This document shows, one piece after another, positions 25,974-34,369 of a DNA stretch of 64,000 bases (position 1 is the first letter of the stretch; each line of letters starts with the position of its first letter). The DNA is from Streptomyces sp. NBC_00461 (lineage in GTDB: Bacteria; Actinomycetota; Actinomycetes; Streptomycetales; Streptomycetaceae). A program made the translations under genes and the position numbers. Where the stretch lies: NCBI RefSeq assembly GCF_036013935.1, contig NZ_CP107902.1:8899001-8963000 (forward strand). The letters are read 5' to 3'. The notes beneath the pieces were generated by a model. It worked only from the letters and a program-made list of their open reading frames with translations, did no database searches and was not told the DNA's origin.

Positions 25974-27917
25974 ATGCCCGACCGTCCCCTCGCCCTCCCC
26001 GCCGACGACCGCACCCTCAGCCCCCGCACCGGCTACACCCGCGCCCACTGGGAGGCCGCCGCCGACGGGCTGCTGACCGCGGCCCTGCGCTACGCCACCC
26101 CCGGCCACGCCCTGATCGACCTGCCCGGCCCGCCGTCCAGGTCCGGGGTGCGCTCGGACGGCCTGGAAGGCTTCGCGCGTACGTTCCTGCTGGCCGCGTT
26201 CCGCACGGCCGGAGCGTCCGGCAAGGACCCGCACGGCTTCCTGGAGCGGTACACCGCCGGTCTCACGCGGGGCACCCGCACCCCCGGGCGCGACGACGCC
26301 GAGTCCTGGCCGGAGATCGGACACCACGGGATCCAGGGCCAGCCCATGGTGGAATCCGCGTCCGTGGCGCTGGCCCTGCGCCTCACCGCGCCCTGGACCT
26401 GGGACACCCTGCCCACCGCCGACCAGGACCGCGTCGAGCACTGGTTGCGCGGCGCGCTGCGGCACACGCCCGCCCCCAACAACTGGTACCTCTTCCCGCT
26501 GACCGTGGCGGGCTTCCTCGAAGCAGTGGGGCGCGGCGACGCCGAGACACAGCGTGCCATCGAGCGCGGGCTCGTCCTGCTGAACGGCTGGTACCAGGGA
26601 CAGGGCTGGTACTCGGACGGCGACGGCCGCTCCTTCGACCACTACAACGGCTGGGCCCTGCACTTCTACCCGCTGCTGCACGCCCACCTCGTCAAGGACC
26701 GGACACTGCTCGGCCAACTGGGCCCGCGGCTGAGGGAGTTCCTCGAAGGCTTCGCCATGCTCTTCGACGCCAACGGCGCCCCGATCCACCACGGACGCTC
26801 CCTGACCTACCGCTTCGCCGCCGGCACCGCCGTGGCCCTCGGCGCCCTCACCGGCGAAACCCCGCTCGCCCCCGGCGCCACCCGCCGCATCCTCAGCGGG
26901 GCGCTGCGGCACTTCCTCGACCGCGGCGCGCCCGGCGCGGACGGCATCCTCAGCCTCGGCTGGTACGGCCCGCACGCGGCGACCCTGCAGAACTACTCCG
27001 GTCCCGGCTCCCCGTACTGGGCCTCGAAGGGCTTCCTCGCACTGCTGCTCCCGCCCGGGCATCCGGTGTGGACGGCCACCGAGGAGAGGGCACCCGTCGA
27101 GGGGCCCGACCGCACGCTCGCCCTTCCCGCGCCCGGACTGCTCATCCAGACCACAGGCGCGGACGGCCTCACCCGCCTGCACAATCACGGCAGTTACAAG
27201 CTCGACTCCCGCGAGCCGGAGCGCGCGCCCGGCAACCCGCTCTACGCCCGCCTCGCGTACTCCACCCGCACCGGCCCCACCGGTGCCGCCAACGTCCCCG
27301 ACAACCACATCGCGCTCCAGGCACGCGGCACCCGCAGCGCCCGCCTGCGCATCAACCCCCTGGCCGCCGGCCCCGACTGGCTCGCCTCCTGGCACCGGCC
27401 CGTCTTCCCCGACGGCGGCCCCGTCCTCCCCTCGGCCCGCATCGAGAGCTTCACGCTGACCCGCGGCAGACTGGAAGTACGCGTCCACCGCACGGTCGGC
27501 GTCCCGCCGGGAACGACGATCCACCACACCGGCTGGGCCGTCGCCCTGTCACCCGAACTCGCCGCCGAAGCAGAACAGACACCGGAGACACAGCTCAACG
27601 GTGCAGAAGTGACAAGTCAGTTGCTCGGCCTGCACGGCTGGCCCGCGCAGCGCACGGTCCGCGCCCCCCAGGGCACCGCCTACGGCCCCTGGGCCCTGGT
27701 CCCCGAGCTCACCGGAACCGTGGGCGAGTCGGACTCCGGCACGGTGTTCGTCGCCCTGGCCTCCCTCACGGGTGAACCGGACCCGGCCCCCCTCGCCGGA
27801 CAGGCCACCGCCGAGGCGAACGGCCTCGCCGTCACGATCCGCTGGGCCGACGGAGCCCGTACGGTCATCGATTTCGGCACCCACGACGGTCCCTCCGTCA
27901 CCGAGGAGCCGTCATGA
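25974..27917 (+). CDS. DUF2264 family protein (putative glycan-degrading enzyme)
   Basis: The 647-residue protein begins at ATG 25974, 54 bp after the dehydrogenase. It has the DUF2264 layout: RSGVRSDGLEGFARTFLLAA, IGHHGIQGQPMVESASVALA, NNWYLFPLTVAGFLEAVGRG, YSDGDGRSFDHYNGWALHFY, and LQNYSGPGSPYWASKGFLAL, an (alpha/alpha) barrel-like N-terminal part followed by a beta-rich C-terminal part. No signal peptide is seen, so it probably acts inside the cell on imported oligosaccharides. The family often occurs in polysaccharide-utilisation loci; its activity is poorly defined. It overlaps the next gene by 4 nt. Confidence 0.88.
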   Translation: MPDRPLALPADDRTLSPRTGYTRAHWEAAADGLLTAALRYATPGHALIDLPGPPSRSGVRSDGLEGFARTFLLAAFRTAGASGKDPHGFLERYTAGLTRGTRTPGRDDAESWPEIGHHGIQGQPMVESASVALALRLTAPWTWDTLPTADQDRVEHWLRGALRHTPAPNNWYLFPLTVAGFLEAVGRGDAETQRAIERGLVLLNGWYQGQGWYSDGDGRSFDHYNGWALHFYPLLHAHLVKDRTLLGQLGPRLREFLEGFAMLFDANGAPIHHGRSLTYRFAAGTAVALGALTGETPLAPGATRRILSGALRHFLDRGAPGADGILSLGWYGPHAATLQNYSGPGSPYWASKGFLALLLPPGHPVWTATEERAPVEGPDRTLALPAPGLLIQTTGADGLTRLHNHGSYKLDSREPERAPGNPLYARLAYSTRTGPTGAANVPDNHIALQARGTRSARLRINPLAAGPDWLASWHRPVFPDGGPVLPSARIESFTLTRGRLEVRVHRTVGVPPGTTIHHTGWAVALSPELAAEAEQTPETQLNGAEVTSQLLGLHGWPAQRTVRAPQGTAYGPWALVPELTGTVGESDSGTVFVALASLTGEPDPAPLAGQATAEANGLAVTIRWADGARTVIDFGTHDGPSVTEEPS

Positions 27918-28672
27918 CGCTCCGCCTGGGGCTGTGCTCCGTCACCCTGCGCCACCTGGACGCGGCCGGCGTCATCGAGGCCGCGGCTGACGCGGGCCTG
28001 GAGTGCGTCGAATGGGGAGCCGACATCCACGTACCCGCCGGGGACGAGGCCGTCGCCGCCGATGTCCGCGCCGCCACCGAGAAGGCGGGCCTGGCGGTCG
28101 CCTCATACGGCTCCTACTACCGGGCCGGACACACCGACCCGGCTGCCTTCGGCGGCGTCCTCCGCTCGGCCGTGCGGCTCGGTGCGCCCCGCATCCGGAT
28201 CTGGGCCGGCGCCGCGGGCACCGAGGAGACGTCGCCCGACGGGAGGGCGGCGGTCATCGCGGACACCCGTCGCGCGGGGGCGCTCGCGGCCGACGCGGGC
28301 ATCCACCTCGCGTTCGAGTTCCACCGCAACACCCTGACCGACGGCGCCGACCGTACCCTCCAGTTGCTCGACGAGATCGGCCGCCCCGATGTCCGCACGT
28401 ATTGGCAACCGCCGCTCGACGTACCCGACGTGGACGCGCTGGTCGGCCTCGACGCCCTGGCCAACCGTGTCGCCGCGGTGCACGCCTTCTCCTGGTGGCC
28501 CGCAACCACCCGGCACCCGCTCTCCTCTCGCGCCGCACTGTGGCGGGCGGCCCTCGACCACCTGCGTGGGCAGGGCCAACCCCTGGACGTCCTCCTGGAG
28601 TTCGTCCCCGACAACGACGAGAAGGTGCTCGCGCGCGAAGCCCGGACTCTCCGGTCACTCGCAGCCCGATAG
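27914..28672 (+). CDS. Sugar phosphate isomerase/epimerase (xylose-isomerase-like TIM barrel)
   Basis: The 252-residue protein starts at ATG 27914, overlapping DUF2264 by 4 nt. It reads LGLCSVTLRHLDAAGVIEAA, LECVEWGADIHVPAGDEAVA, VRLGAPRIRIWAGAAGTEE, IHLAFEFHRNTLTDGADRTL and VHAFSWWPATTRHPLSSRAA, the metal-binding positions (Glu, His, His) of AP-endonuclease-2/xylose-isomerase-like proteins. It probably isomerises or epimerises a monosaccharide released from the imported glycan. Confidence 0.88.
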   Translation: MTLRLGLCSVTLRHLDAAGVIEAAADAGLECVEWGADIHVPAGDEAVAADVRAATEKAGLAVASYGSYYRAGHTDPAAFGGVLRSAVRLGAPRIRIWAGAAGTEETSPDGRAAVIADTRRAGALAADAGIHLAFEFHRNTLTDGADRTLQLLDEIGRPDVRTYWQPPLDVPDVDALVGLDALANRVAAVHAFSWWPATTRHPLSSRAALWRAALDHLRGQGQPLDVLLEFVPDNDEKVLAREARTLRSLAAR

Positions 28673-28700
28673 ATCGATAGATCGGACCTCTCGCACCTCA

Positions 28701-28729
28701 TTGACGCACCACACCCTCATCCCTATGTT
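28701..28729 (+). promoter_or_regulatory. Promoter of the GH95-like gene
   Basis: TTGACG (28701-28706), 17 nt, TATGTT (28724-28729): a near-consensus vegetative promoter 49 bp upstream of the GTG. It shows that the exported enzyme can be expressed apart from the upstream operon. A direct repeat CGATAGAT-CGATAGAT lies just upstream, at the end of the isomerase gene. Confidence 0.6.
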
Positions 28730-28777
28730 GCAACGCGGAATAGCTCCGATGAATCGCTGAGTCTGCTTGGAGGCAAC

Positions 28778-31123
28778 GTGTCCTGCCCCTCCGCTCCCGA
28801 CCCGTCCAGACGTACCGTCCTCGCCACCGGATCCGCCCTCGGCGGCGCACTGCTGACCTCCGGCCTGACCACCCCGGCGAGCGCGGCCGAGCAGGCCGAC
28901 CAGGTCGACGAGACCACCACTTCACTCCAGGACCCCTGGCGGAGCGTGCTCGACGACGCCGACATGGTCTGGCAATTGATGCCGACGGACTGGTACGAAG
29001 GCCCGTTCCTCGGCAACGGCTTCCTCGGCTCCGGCATCTACGCCGAACCCGGTGCCGCATCGACCGCGGTGCGCTTCAACGTCCAGCACTCCGAAGTGCA
29101 GGACCACCGCCCCGAGTTCGGCTCCCTCTTCGGCCTGGCCCGGCTGCCGATCGGACACTTCACCCTGGAGCCGGTGGGCGCGATCACCGGCCTGGACTGG
29201 CGACTGTCGCTGCACGACGCCGAGTTGACCGGCACCCTCACCACCGAAAAGGGCACCCTGAGCCTGCGTGCTCTGGTCCACAACGACCGTTCCGTCCTCG
29301 CCGTGGAGGTGACACCGAGCGAGGGCGAGCGGGGATTCCGCTGGGTGTTCCACCCGGCCGAGGCGATCAGCCCGCGCGCCGCCTTCAAACCACTGCCGGA
29401 CGGCTACCAGGGCAACCCACCGGCGCGGGTCGCCGACCATGACGGGGTGAGCGCCGCCGTGCAGCCCCTGCTGGCGGGCGGACAGCACGTCACCGCGTGG
29501 CGGGAGCGGACCAGGGGCAGGTCGCGGACACTGTACGCGCACGTGGCGTACTCCCACCCGCAGACCACGGCCCTGGACCGGGCGCTCAGGACGGTCCGCA
29601 CCACGGCCCAACTCCCGTACTCCGCACTGGCGGTGACCCACCGCGCCTGGTGGCACGCCTACTACCGCAAGAGTTTTCTGTCCGTCCCCGACGCCCGTAT
29701 CCAGCGCTTCTACTGGATCCAGCTGTACAAGGCCGCCTCCGCGGCCCGCCGCGACGCACCCGTGATGGCGACCAGCGGCCCCTGGCTGGAGCCGACCCCG
29801 TGGCCCAACACCTGGTGGAACCTCAACGCCCAGCTGGAGTACTGGCTCATCCACGGCTCCAACCACCTCGAACTCGACGCCATCACCCGGGCGTTGAGCG
29901 AATTTAGGGACAACCTGGCCAAGGAGGTGGCGGCGCCGTACCGTGCCGACTCGATCGGCATCCCGCGGACCACCGACCCCCATCTGGTGAACGGCGCGGC
30001 CGGCACCCTCACCGGCTACGGCGTCGGCATCCCCGGCCAGGACCCGCCGACCCCCGAAGTCGGCGACCTCACCTGGGCGTTGCACAACGTCTGGCTCAGC
30101 TACCGCCACACCATGGACCAGTCGATCCTCCGGGACGTCCTCTTCCCCCTCCTCCGCAAGGCGATCAACTACTACCTGCACTTCACCGAGCCCGGCCCGG
30201 ACGGCAAACTGCACCTGCCCGCCACCTTCTCCCCGGAGTACGGCGGCGACTCACGCGACTGCAACTACGACCTGATGCTCCTGACCTGGGGCTGCCGCAC
30301 GCTCATCGAATCCACCGAACTCCTCGGCATAGAGGACCCGTTGGTGCCCCGCTGGCAGGAGGTACTGGCGAAGCGGACGCCGTATCCGACGGACGCCAAC
30401 GGCTTCATGATCGGCGCCGACATCCCCTTCGCGAAGTCGCACCGCCACTACTCGCATCTCCTCGCCGTCTACCCGCTGTACGAGCTCACCGGCCGCACCC
30501 CCGACGAACGCGCGCTGATCGAGAAGTCGCTGGCGCACTGGGTGGGCTTCGAGGGCGCCCTCCAGGGCTACACCTTCACGGGCGCCGCCTCGATGTCGGC
30601 GCTGCTCGGCAAGGGCGAGGACGCGCTGAACTACCTCGGCGAACTCATGACCCGCTTCATCAAGCCCAACACCATGTACCTGGAGTCGGGCCCCGTCATC
30701 GAGACCCCGCTGTCGGCGGCCCAGTCCCTGCACGACATGATCTGCCAGTCCTGGGGCGGCGTCATCAGGGTGTTCCCCGCGCTGCCCGCCGCCTGGGCGG
30801 ACCTGGCCGTGCACAACTTCCGTACCCAGGGCGCCTTCCTGATGAGCGCGCACCGCCGAGGCGGCACCACCCGCTGGGTGGAGGTGTTCAGCGAGGCGGG
30901 CGCTCCCTGCGTCGTACGGCACGGCATCGCGGGACCGCTCGACGTACGGGACCGACGGGGCCACCCCCTCAGGTACACCGACGCCGGCAGCGGCGCGATC
31001 CACCTCACCCTCCGCAAGGGGGAGTCGGCGCTGATCACCACCAGGGGCGACCGGCCCGACCTGACCGTCGCACCCGTACGGCCGAACGGGGACGCGCCCC
31101 GCTGGGGGCTGCCGGTCGCCTGA
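28778..31123 (+). CDS. Secreted glycoside hydrolase, GH95-like, Tat-exported
   Basis: The 781-residue protein starts at GTG 28778 behind GGAGG. A twin-arginine signal SRRTVLATGSALGGALLTSG precedes the mature enzyme. It has the GH95-like layout: beta-sandwich start with EGPFLGNGFLGSGIYAEPGA, an (alpha/alpha)6 barrel (PWPNTWWNLNAQLEYWLIHG; LLTWGCRTLIESTELLG; YSHLLAVYPLYELTGRTPDE), and the C-terminal mark QSLHDMICQSWGGVIRVFPA. GH95 members are alpha-L-fucosidases or alpha-L-galactosidases. The protein is distant, so the specificity is open. It probably releases sugars outside the cell for the neighbouring importer. Confidence 0.85.
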   Translation: MSCPSAPDPSRRTVLATGSALGGALLTSGLTTPASAAEQADQVDETTTSLQDPWRSVLDDADMVWQLMPTDWYEGPFLGNGFLGSGIYAEPGAASTAVRFNVQHSEVQDHRPEFGSLFGLARLPIGHFTLEPVGAITGLDWRLSLHDAELTGTLTTEKGTLSLRALVHNDRSVLAVEVTPSEGERGFRWVFHPAEAISPRAAFKPLPDGYQGNPPARVADHDGVSAAVQPLLAGGQHVTAWRERTRGRSRTLYAHVAYSHPQTTALDRALRTVRTTAQLPYSALAVTHRAWWHAYYRKSFLSVPDARIQRFYWIQLYKAASAARRDAPVMATSGPWLEPTPWPNTWWNLNAQLEYWLIHGSNHLELDAITRALSEFRDNLAKEVAAPYRADSIGIPRTTDPHLVNGAAGTLTGYGVGIPGQDPPTPEVGDLTWALHNVWLSYRHTMDQSILRDVLFPLLRKAINYYLHFTEPGPDGKLHLPATFSPEYGGDSRDCNYDLMLLTWGCRTLIESTELLGIEDPLVPRWQEVLAKRTPYPTDANGFMIGADIPFAKSHRHYSHLLAVYPLYELTGRTPDERALIEKSLAHWVGFEGALQGYTFTGAASMSALLGKGEDALNYLGELMTRFIKPNTMYLESGPVIETPLSAAQSLHDMICQSWGGVIRVFPALPAAWADLAVHNFRTQGAFLMSAHRRGGTTRWVEVFSEAGAPCVVRHGIAGPLDVRDRRGHPLRYTDAGSGAIHLTLRKGESALITTRGDRPDLTVAPVRPNGDAPRWGLPVA

Positions 31124-31156
31124 GCACGATCGCGCGGTGGCGAACTGGAACAATGA

Positions 31157-31297
31157 GGCCTCGCAGTCGTCGCCGACCTCGGCACCACCTCCACCCGCGA
31201 CCTCCTGCACCGGGCCGAAGAGGTGCTCGGCTTTCTGCCCCGGCTGCGGCGGACCACCGAGGACATCCTGAGCAGCAACCCGGGCATCACCGCATAG
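31157..31297 (+). pseudogene. C-terminal coding relic of an unidentified protein
   Basis: The frame from 31160 reads LAVVADLGTTSTRDLLHRAE then EVLGFLPRLRRTTEDILSSN and PGITA plus TAG at 31295-31297. It has strongly coding-like composition and an amphipathic helix. A stop lies at 31154-31156 and no start codon exists between, so it is the tail of a lost gene. The family is not recognised. Confidence 0.35.
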
Positions 31298-31304
31298 CAA
31301 GGGA

Positions 31305-31330
31305 GGGATTCCCAGGGATTCCCAGGGATT
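31305..31330 (+). repeat. Tandem repeat of a 10-bp unit
   Basis: GGGATTCCCA is repeated two and a half times in direct tandem (GGGATTCCCAGGGATTCCCA then GGGATT). It sits between the coding relic and the MarR operator. Each unit is itself nearly palindromic. Confidence 0.8.
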
Positions 31331-31342
31331 GATCCCGCATGT

Positions 31343-31358
31343 GGTATCGATCGATACC
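31343..31358. promoter_or_regulatory. MarR operator (autoregulation)
   Basis: GGTATCGATCGATACC is a perfect 16-bp palindrome 34 bp upstream of the MarR start. A closely similar sequence, GGTATCGAGTGATACG, recurs at 32670-32685 between the azoreductase and nitroreductase genes. Shared use by the MarR protein is inferred from this match. Confidence 0.65.
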
Positions 31359-31392
31359 GTTTCAGATGCATGGACGGCTGTAACCTGGCCCC

Positions 31393-31878
31393 ATGAGCGC
31401 CGACGGTCCCCCCAGAACCACCACCCCGCGCGCGACCGACCGCCCCGGGGACGCATCGCCCTTCGCGCTCGGCCTGCTGCTGCGCCGGGCGCACTGGCGG
31501 GCCGCCGCGGTGATGGGGGAGGCGCTCCGGCCGCTCGGCATCGAGCTGCGGCACTTCGCCGTGCTGATCGTGCTGGTCGACCAAGGGCCCACGGTGCAGC
31601 GGGACTTGGCGGCGGCGACAGGGACCGACAAGGCCGGAATCATGCGCGTCGTCGACGACCTGGAGCGCAAGGGGCTCGCCGTACGCAAGTCCGTTCCCGG
31701 GGACCGGCGGGCGCGGGCGGTGGAGATCACGCCTCAGGGGCTCGAACTCTTCGACGCGGCCCATGCGGCGGCGCAACCGCAGTCCGAGCGCCTGGTCGCC
31801 GGCCTCGGGTCGGGCGATGCGGAGAAGCTGACGGAACTGCTGACCCGGATCGCCCACTCTGGGGACGAAGAGGCGTGA
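31393..31878 (+). CDS. MarR-family transcriptional regulator
   Basis: The 161-residue protein has a Pro/Thr-rich leader, then SPFALGLLLRRAHWRAAAVM, LRHFAVLIVLVDQGPTVQRD, the recognition helix region ATGTDKAGIMRVVDDLERKG and the wing VRKSVPGDRRARAVEITPQG. MarR dimers bind palindromes and are released by small phenols, quinones or oxidants. The operator motif at its own promoter and at the azoreductase/nitroreductase promoter suggests it represses both enzymes and itself. Confidence 0.92.
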   Translation: MSADGPPRTTTPRATDRPGDASPFALGLLLRRAHWRAAAVMGEALRPLGIELRHFAVLIVLVDQGPTVQRDLAAATGTDKAGIMRVVDDLERKGLAVRKSVPGDRRARAVEITPQGLELFDAAHAAAQPQSERLVAGLGSGDAEKLTELLTRIAHSGDEEA

Positions 31879-31939
31879 GCGCGCCCACGGAGCGGTTGGC
31901 TGCCGCGCGGGCGCGCCGCGTCTGATCCGGCCCGCCCGG

Positions 31940-32590
31940 TTATGCGGCGAGGCGCTCCGCGAGTTCCTTCGCCTTGGCGCTCGCCTGCTCGAAGGCGCGC
32001 TCGCGGGACGCCTCGTAGAGCGGGAGCAGTTCGGACATCGCCGGGTTGCGGGACGCCATGGTGAGTTCCGGGACGATGAACTCGACGTCCAGGCCGAGGG
32101 TGTCCTTGAGGACCGCCTCCAGGTAGTTCTGTACGAAGTCGAAGCCCTCGCGCGGGCTGCCCGGCGCGTAGGAGCCGCCGCGGCTGGCGACGACCACGGC
32201 CGGAGTGCCCTGCGCCGAGGGGTGCTCGCCCGCGGTGCGGCCGAGCAGAAGCACGCTGTCCAGCCATGCCTTGAGGGTCGACGGGATCGAGAAGTTGTAC
32301 ATGGGCGCGCCGATCAGGACGAGGTCGGCCCGCTCCAGTTCCTCGATGAGCTTCACGCGCGCGGCGAACGCGGCGGACTGCTCCGGGGTGCGCTCCGACG
32401 GGGAGACGTAACCGGCTGACCAGGCGGCGGCCGTGATGTGCGGGACAGGGTCGGCGGCGAGGTCGCGGTGGATCACCGTGCCCTGCGGATGCTGTTCCTT
32501 CCAGGCCTCGCGGAAGGCGGCCGTGACCGAACGGGACGAGGACGCCTCGCCCGGGAACACGGACGAGTCGAGGTGCAGCAGCGTGGCCAT
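31940..32590 (-). CDS. FMN-dependent NADH-azoreductase
   Basis: The 216-residue protein starts at ATG 32588-32590 behind GGAG. It shows the AzoR flavodoxin-like fold: LLHLDSSVFPGEASSSRSVT, LIGAPMYNFSIPSTLKAWLD (FMN-binding), VVVASRGGSYAPGSPREGFD and YLEAVLKDTLGLDVEFIVPE. AzoR enzymes reduce quinones and azo compounds by two-electron transfer from NADH. The gene is convergent with marR and divergent from a nitroreductase, with the MarR-like operator at 32670-32685 in the gap. Confidence 0.93.
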   Translation of the reverse strand: MATLLHLDSSVFPGEASSSRSVTAAFREAWKEQHPQGTVIHRDLAADPVPHITAAAWSAGYVSPSERTPEQSAAFAARVKLIEELERADLVLIGAPMYNFSIPSTLKAWLDSVLLLGRTAGEHPSAQGTPAVVVASRGGSYAPGSPREGFDFVQNYLEAVLKDTLGLDVEFIVPELTMASRNPAMSELLPLYEASRERAFEQASAKAKELAERLAA

Positions 32591-32669
32591 CGTTTTCTCC
32601 AGAATGCCGAGCCCGGGGCGGGACGCCGAGGGCTGAAGGGTCGTGCTCAACAATAGTTAAACACGAGAA

Positions 32670-32685
32670 GGTATCGAGTGATACG
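32670..32685. promoter_or_regulatory. Second MarR-type operator, between azoreductase and nitroreductase
   Basis: GGTATCGAGTGATACG matches the perfect palindrome at the marR promoter (GGTATCGATCGATACC) in 13 of 16 positions, with GTATC/GATAC half-sites intact. It lies 80 bp upstream of the azoreductase start and 55 bp upstream of the nitroreductase start, so one site could control both. Confidence 0.6.
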
Positions 32686-32739
32686 ATCTTGATCGCAACC
32701 AAAGCGGCATGTGTCGAGCGGACGAGGGAGCAGGGGAGC

Positions 32740-33408
32740 ATGGACGTCTACGAGGCGGTCACGAGCCGCCGGGCGGTGCGTGGATTCACCGACCGGGAGG
32801 TTCCGAGGGAGACGCTGGAGCGTGTCCTGTCCGCCGCGGCCTGGTCGCCGTCGGGATCGAACATCCAGCCGTGGCACGCCTATGTGCTGACCGGCCGGCC
32901 TCTCGCCGAGGTCAAGAAGCGCGCCGGCGAACGCCTGGCCACAGGCGACCCCTGGGACGAGCCGGAGTACGAGCAGTACCCGCCCACACTGAAGTCCCCC
33001 TATCGCGAGCGCCGGTCCGCCTTCGGCGAGCAGCGCTACGGCTCACTCGGCATTTCGCGCGAGGACCTGGAGGCGCGTCAGCGAGCCGCCTCCGCGAACT
33101 GGGACTGCTTCGGCGCGTCCGCGGCCCTGTTCTGCTACATCGACCGCGGCATGGGCGCGCCGCAATGGGCCGATGCCGGCATGTGGCTGCAGACCGTCAT
33201 GGTGCTGCTGCGGGCCGAAGGGCTGCACAGCTGCCCGCAGATGGCGTGGGCGAAGTTCCACCGGAGCGTCGCGGAGGTCGTCTCGCCGCCCGGCGAACTC
33301 ATGCTCTTCTGCGGCATGTCCATCGGGTTCGAGGACGTCACGGTCCATGACTCCCGTACGGGACGGGCGCCGCTCGACGAGACCGTCACGTTCGTCGACG
33401 GCTGCTGA
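32740..33408 (+). CDS. Nitroreductase family protein
   Basis: The 222-residue protein starts at ATG 32740 after GGGGAG. It has DVYEAVTSRRAVRGFTDREV and AAWSPSGSNIQPWHAYVLTG (FMN phosphate and ring contacts), GAPQWADAGMWLQTVMVLLR, and a C-terminal GMSIGFEDV loop. Nitroreductases reduce nitroaromatics and quinones using FMN and NAD(P)H. With the azoreductase and MarR regulator it forms a small quinone or electrophile detoxification locus. Confidence 0.92.
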   Translation: MDVYEAVTSRRAVRGFTDREVPRETLERVLSAAAWSPSGSNIQPWHAYVLTGRPLAEVKKRAGERLATGDPWDEPEYEQYPPTLKSPYRERRSAFGEQRYGSLGISREDLEARQRAASANWDCFGASAALFCYIDRGMGAPQWADAGMWLQTVMVLLRAEGLHSCPQMAWAKFHRSVAEVVSPPGELMLFCGMSIGFEDVTVHDSRTGRAPLDETVTFVDGC

Positions 33409-33506
33409 GGCCCCGTCCTCCCGGCCTGTGTGCGGCCTGTTTCCTGCCGCGCCCCATAAGTGTTCTTATGTCATATTGCGCACAAACCCCCGACGAAAGG
33501 CATGTC

Positions 33507-34235
33507 ATGAAGTTCGCGGTCATCGGCGGTACCGGACTGATCGGTTCGCAGGTCGTCAAGAACCTGAAGGCCGCCGGGCACGAGGCGGTCCCGCACTCGA
33601 AGTCCACCGGAGTCGACGTCATCACCGGCCAGGGACTGGACGCGGCGACGGCGGGAGCCGACGTCGTCGTCAACCTGACGAACTCGCCGACCTTCGACGA
33701 AGCCTCCCCGGCGTTCTTCCAGACCTCGATGGACAACCTCCTGGCCGCGGCGCACAAGGGCGGCGTCCGCCACTTCGTCATCCTCTCGATCGTCGGCACG
33801 GACCAGGTGCCGGAACTGGACTACTACCGCGCCAAGGCGCTCCAGGAGCACATCCTCGCGGACGGGCCGGTCCCCTACTCGATCGTCCGGGCGACGCAGT
33901 TCATGGAGTTCATGGACGCCGTCCTGTCCTGGACCACGGAAGGCGACACCGTCCGGCTGCCCGCCACGCCGATCCAGCCGATCGCCGCCAAGGACGTGGC
34001 CGAGGCGGTGACGGAGGTCGCCACCGGCGCCCCGCTGAACGGCATCCGCAACATCGGCGGCCCCGACATCTTCAGCCTCGACGAGCTGGGCCGGCTCACC
34101 CTGACCCGCAAGGGCGACAGCCGTACGGTCGTCACCGACCCCACCGCCGGCATGTTCGCCGTCGTCAAGGGCGACGTCCTCACCGACAAGGAAGCCCACC
34201 TCGCCCCCACCCGCTACACCGACTGGCTCTCCTGA
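33507..34235 (+). CDS. NmrA/SDR-type NAD(P)-binding protein
   Basis: The 242-residue protein starts at ATG 33507 after GAAAGG. It begins MKFAVIGGTGLIGSQVVKNL (GxxGxxG), then GADVVVNLTNSPTFDEASPA, GVRHFVILSIVGTDQVPELD, YYRAKALQEHILADGPVPYS and IVRATQFMEFM. This is the atypical SDR group (NmrA-like), with YxxxK kept in the form YYRAK. These proteins act as NAD(P)-binding reductases or redox sensors. The gene follows the nitroreductase by about 100 bp and may share its redox role. Confidence 0.88.
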   Translation: MKFAVIGGTGLIGSQVVKNLKAAGHEAVPHSKSTGVDVITGQGLDAATAGADVVVNLTNSPTFDEASPAFFQTSMDNLLAAAHKGGVRHFVILSIVGTDQVPELDYYRAKALQEHILADGPVPYSIVRATQFMEFMDAVLSWTTEGDTVRLPATPIQPIAAKDVAEAVTEVATGAPLNGIRNIGGPDIFSLDELGRLTLTRKGDSRTVVTDPTAGMFAVVKGDVLTDKEAHLAPTRYTDWLS

Positions 34236-34369
34236 CGCGCGGACCGCGGTGCCGGTGACCGGTGCGGTCGCTCCGGGCCCCGGCCGGACGGCCGGCGCCC
34301 GACCGGCGACATCCCTCCGGGGGTGCCGGATGATCAGATCGGCTCCGCGCCCCTCGTACCCTGGTCCCC

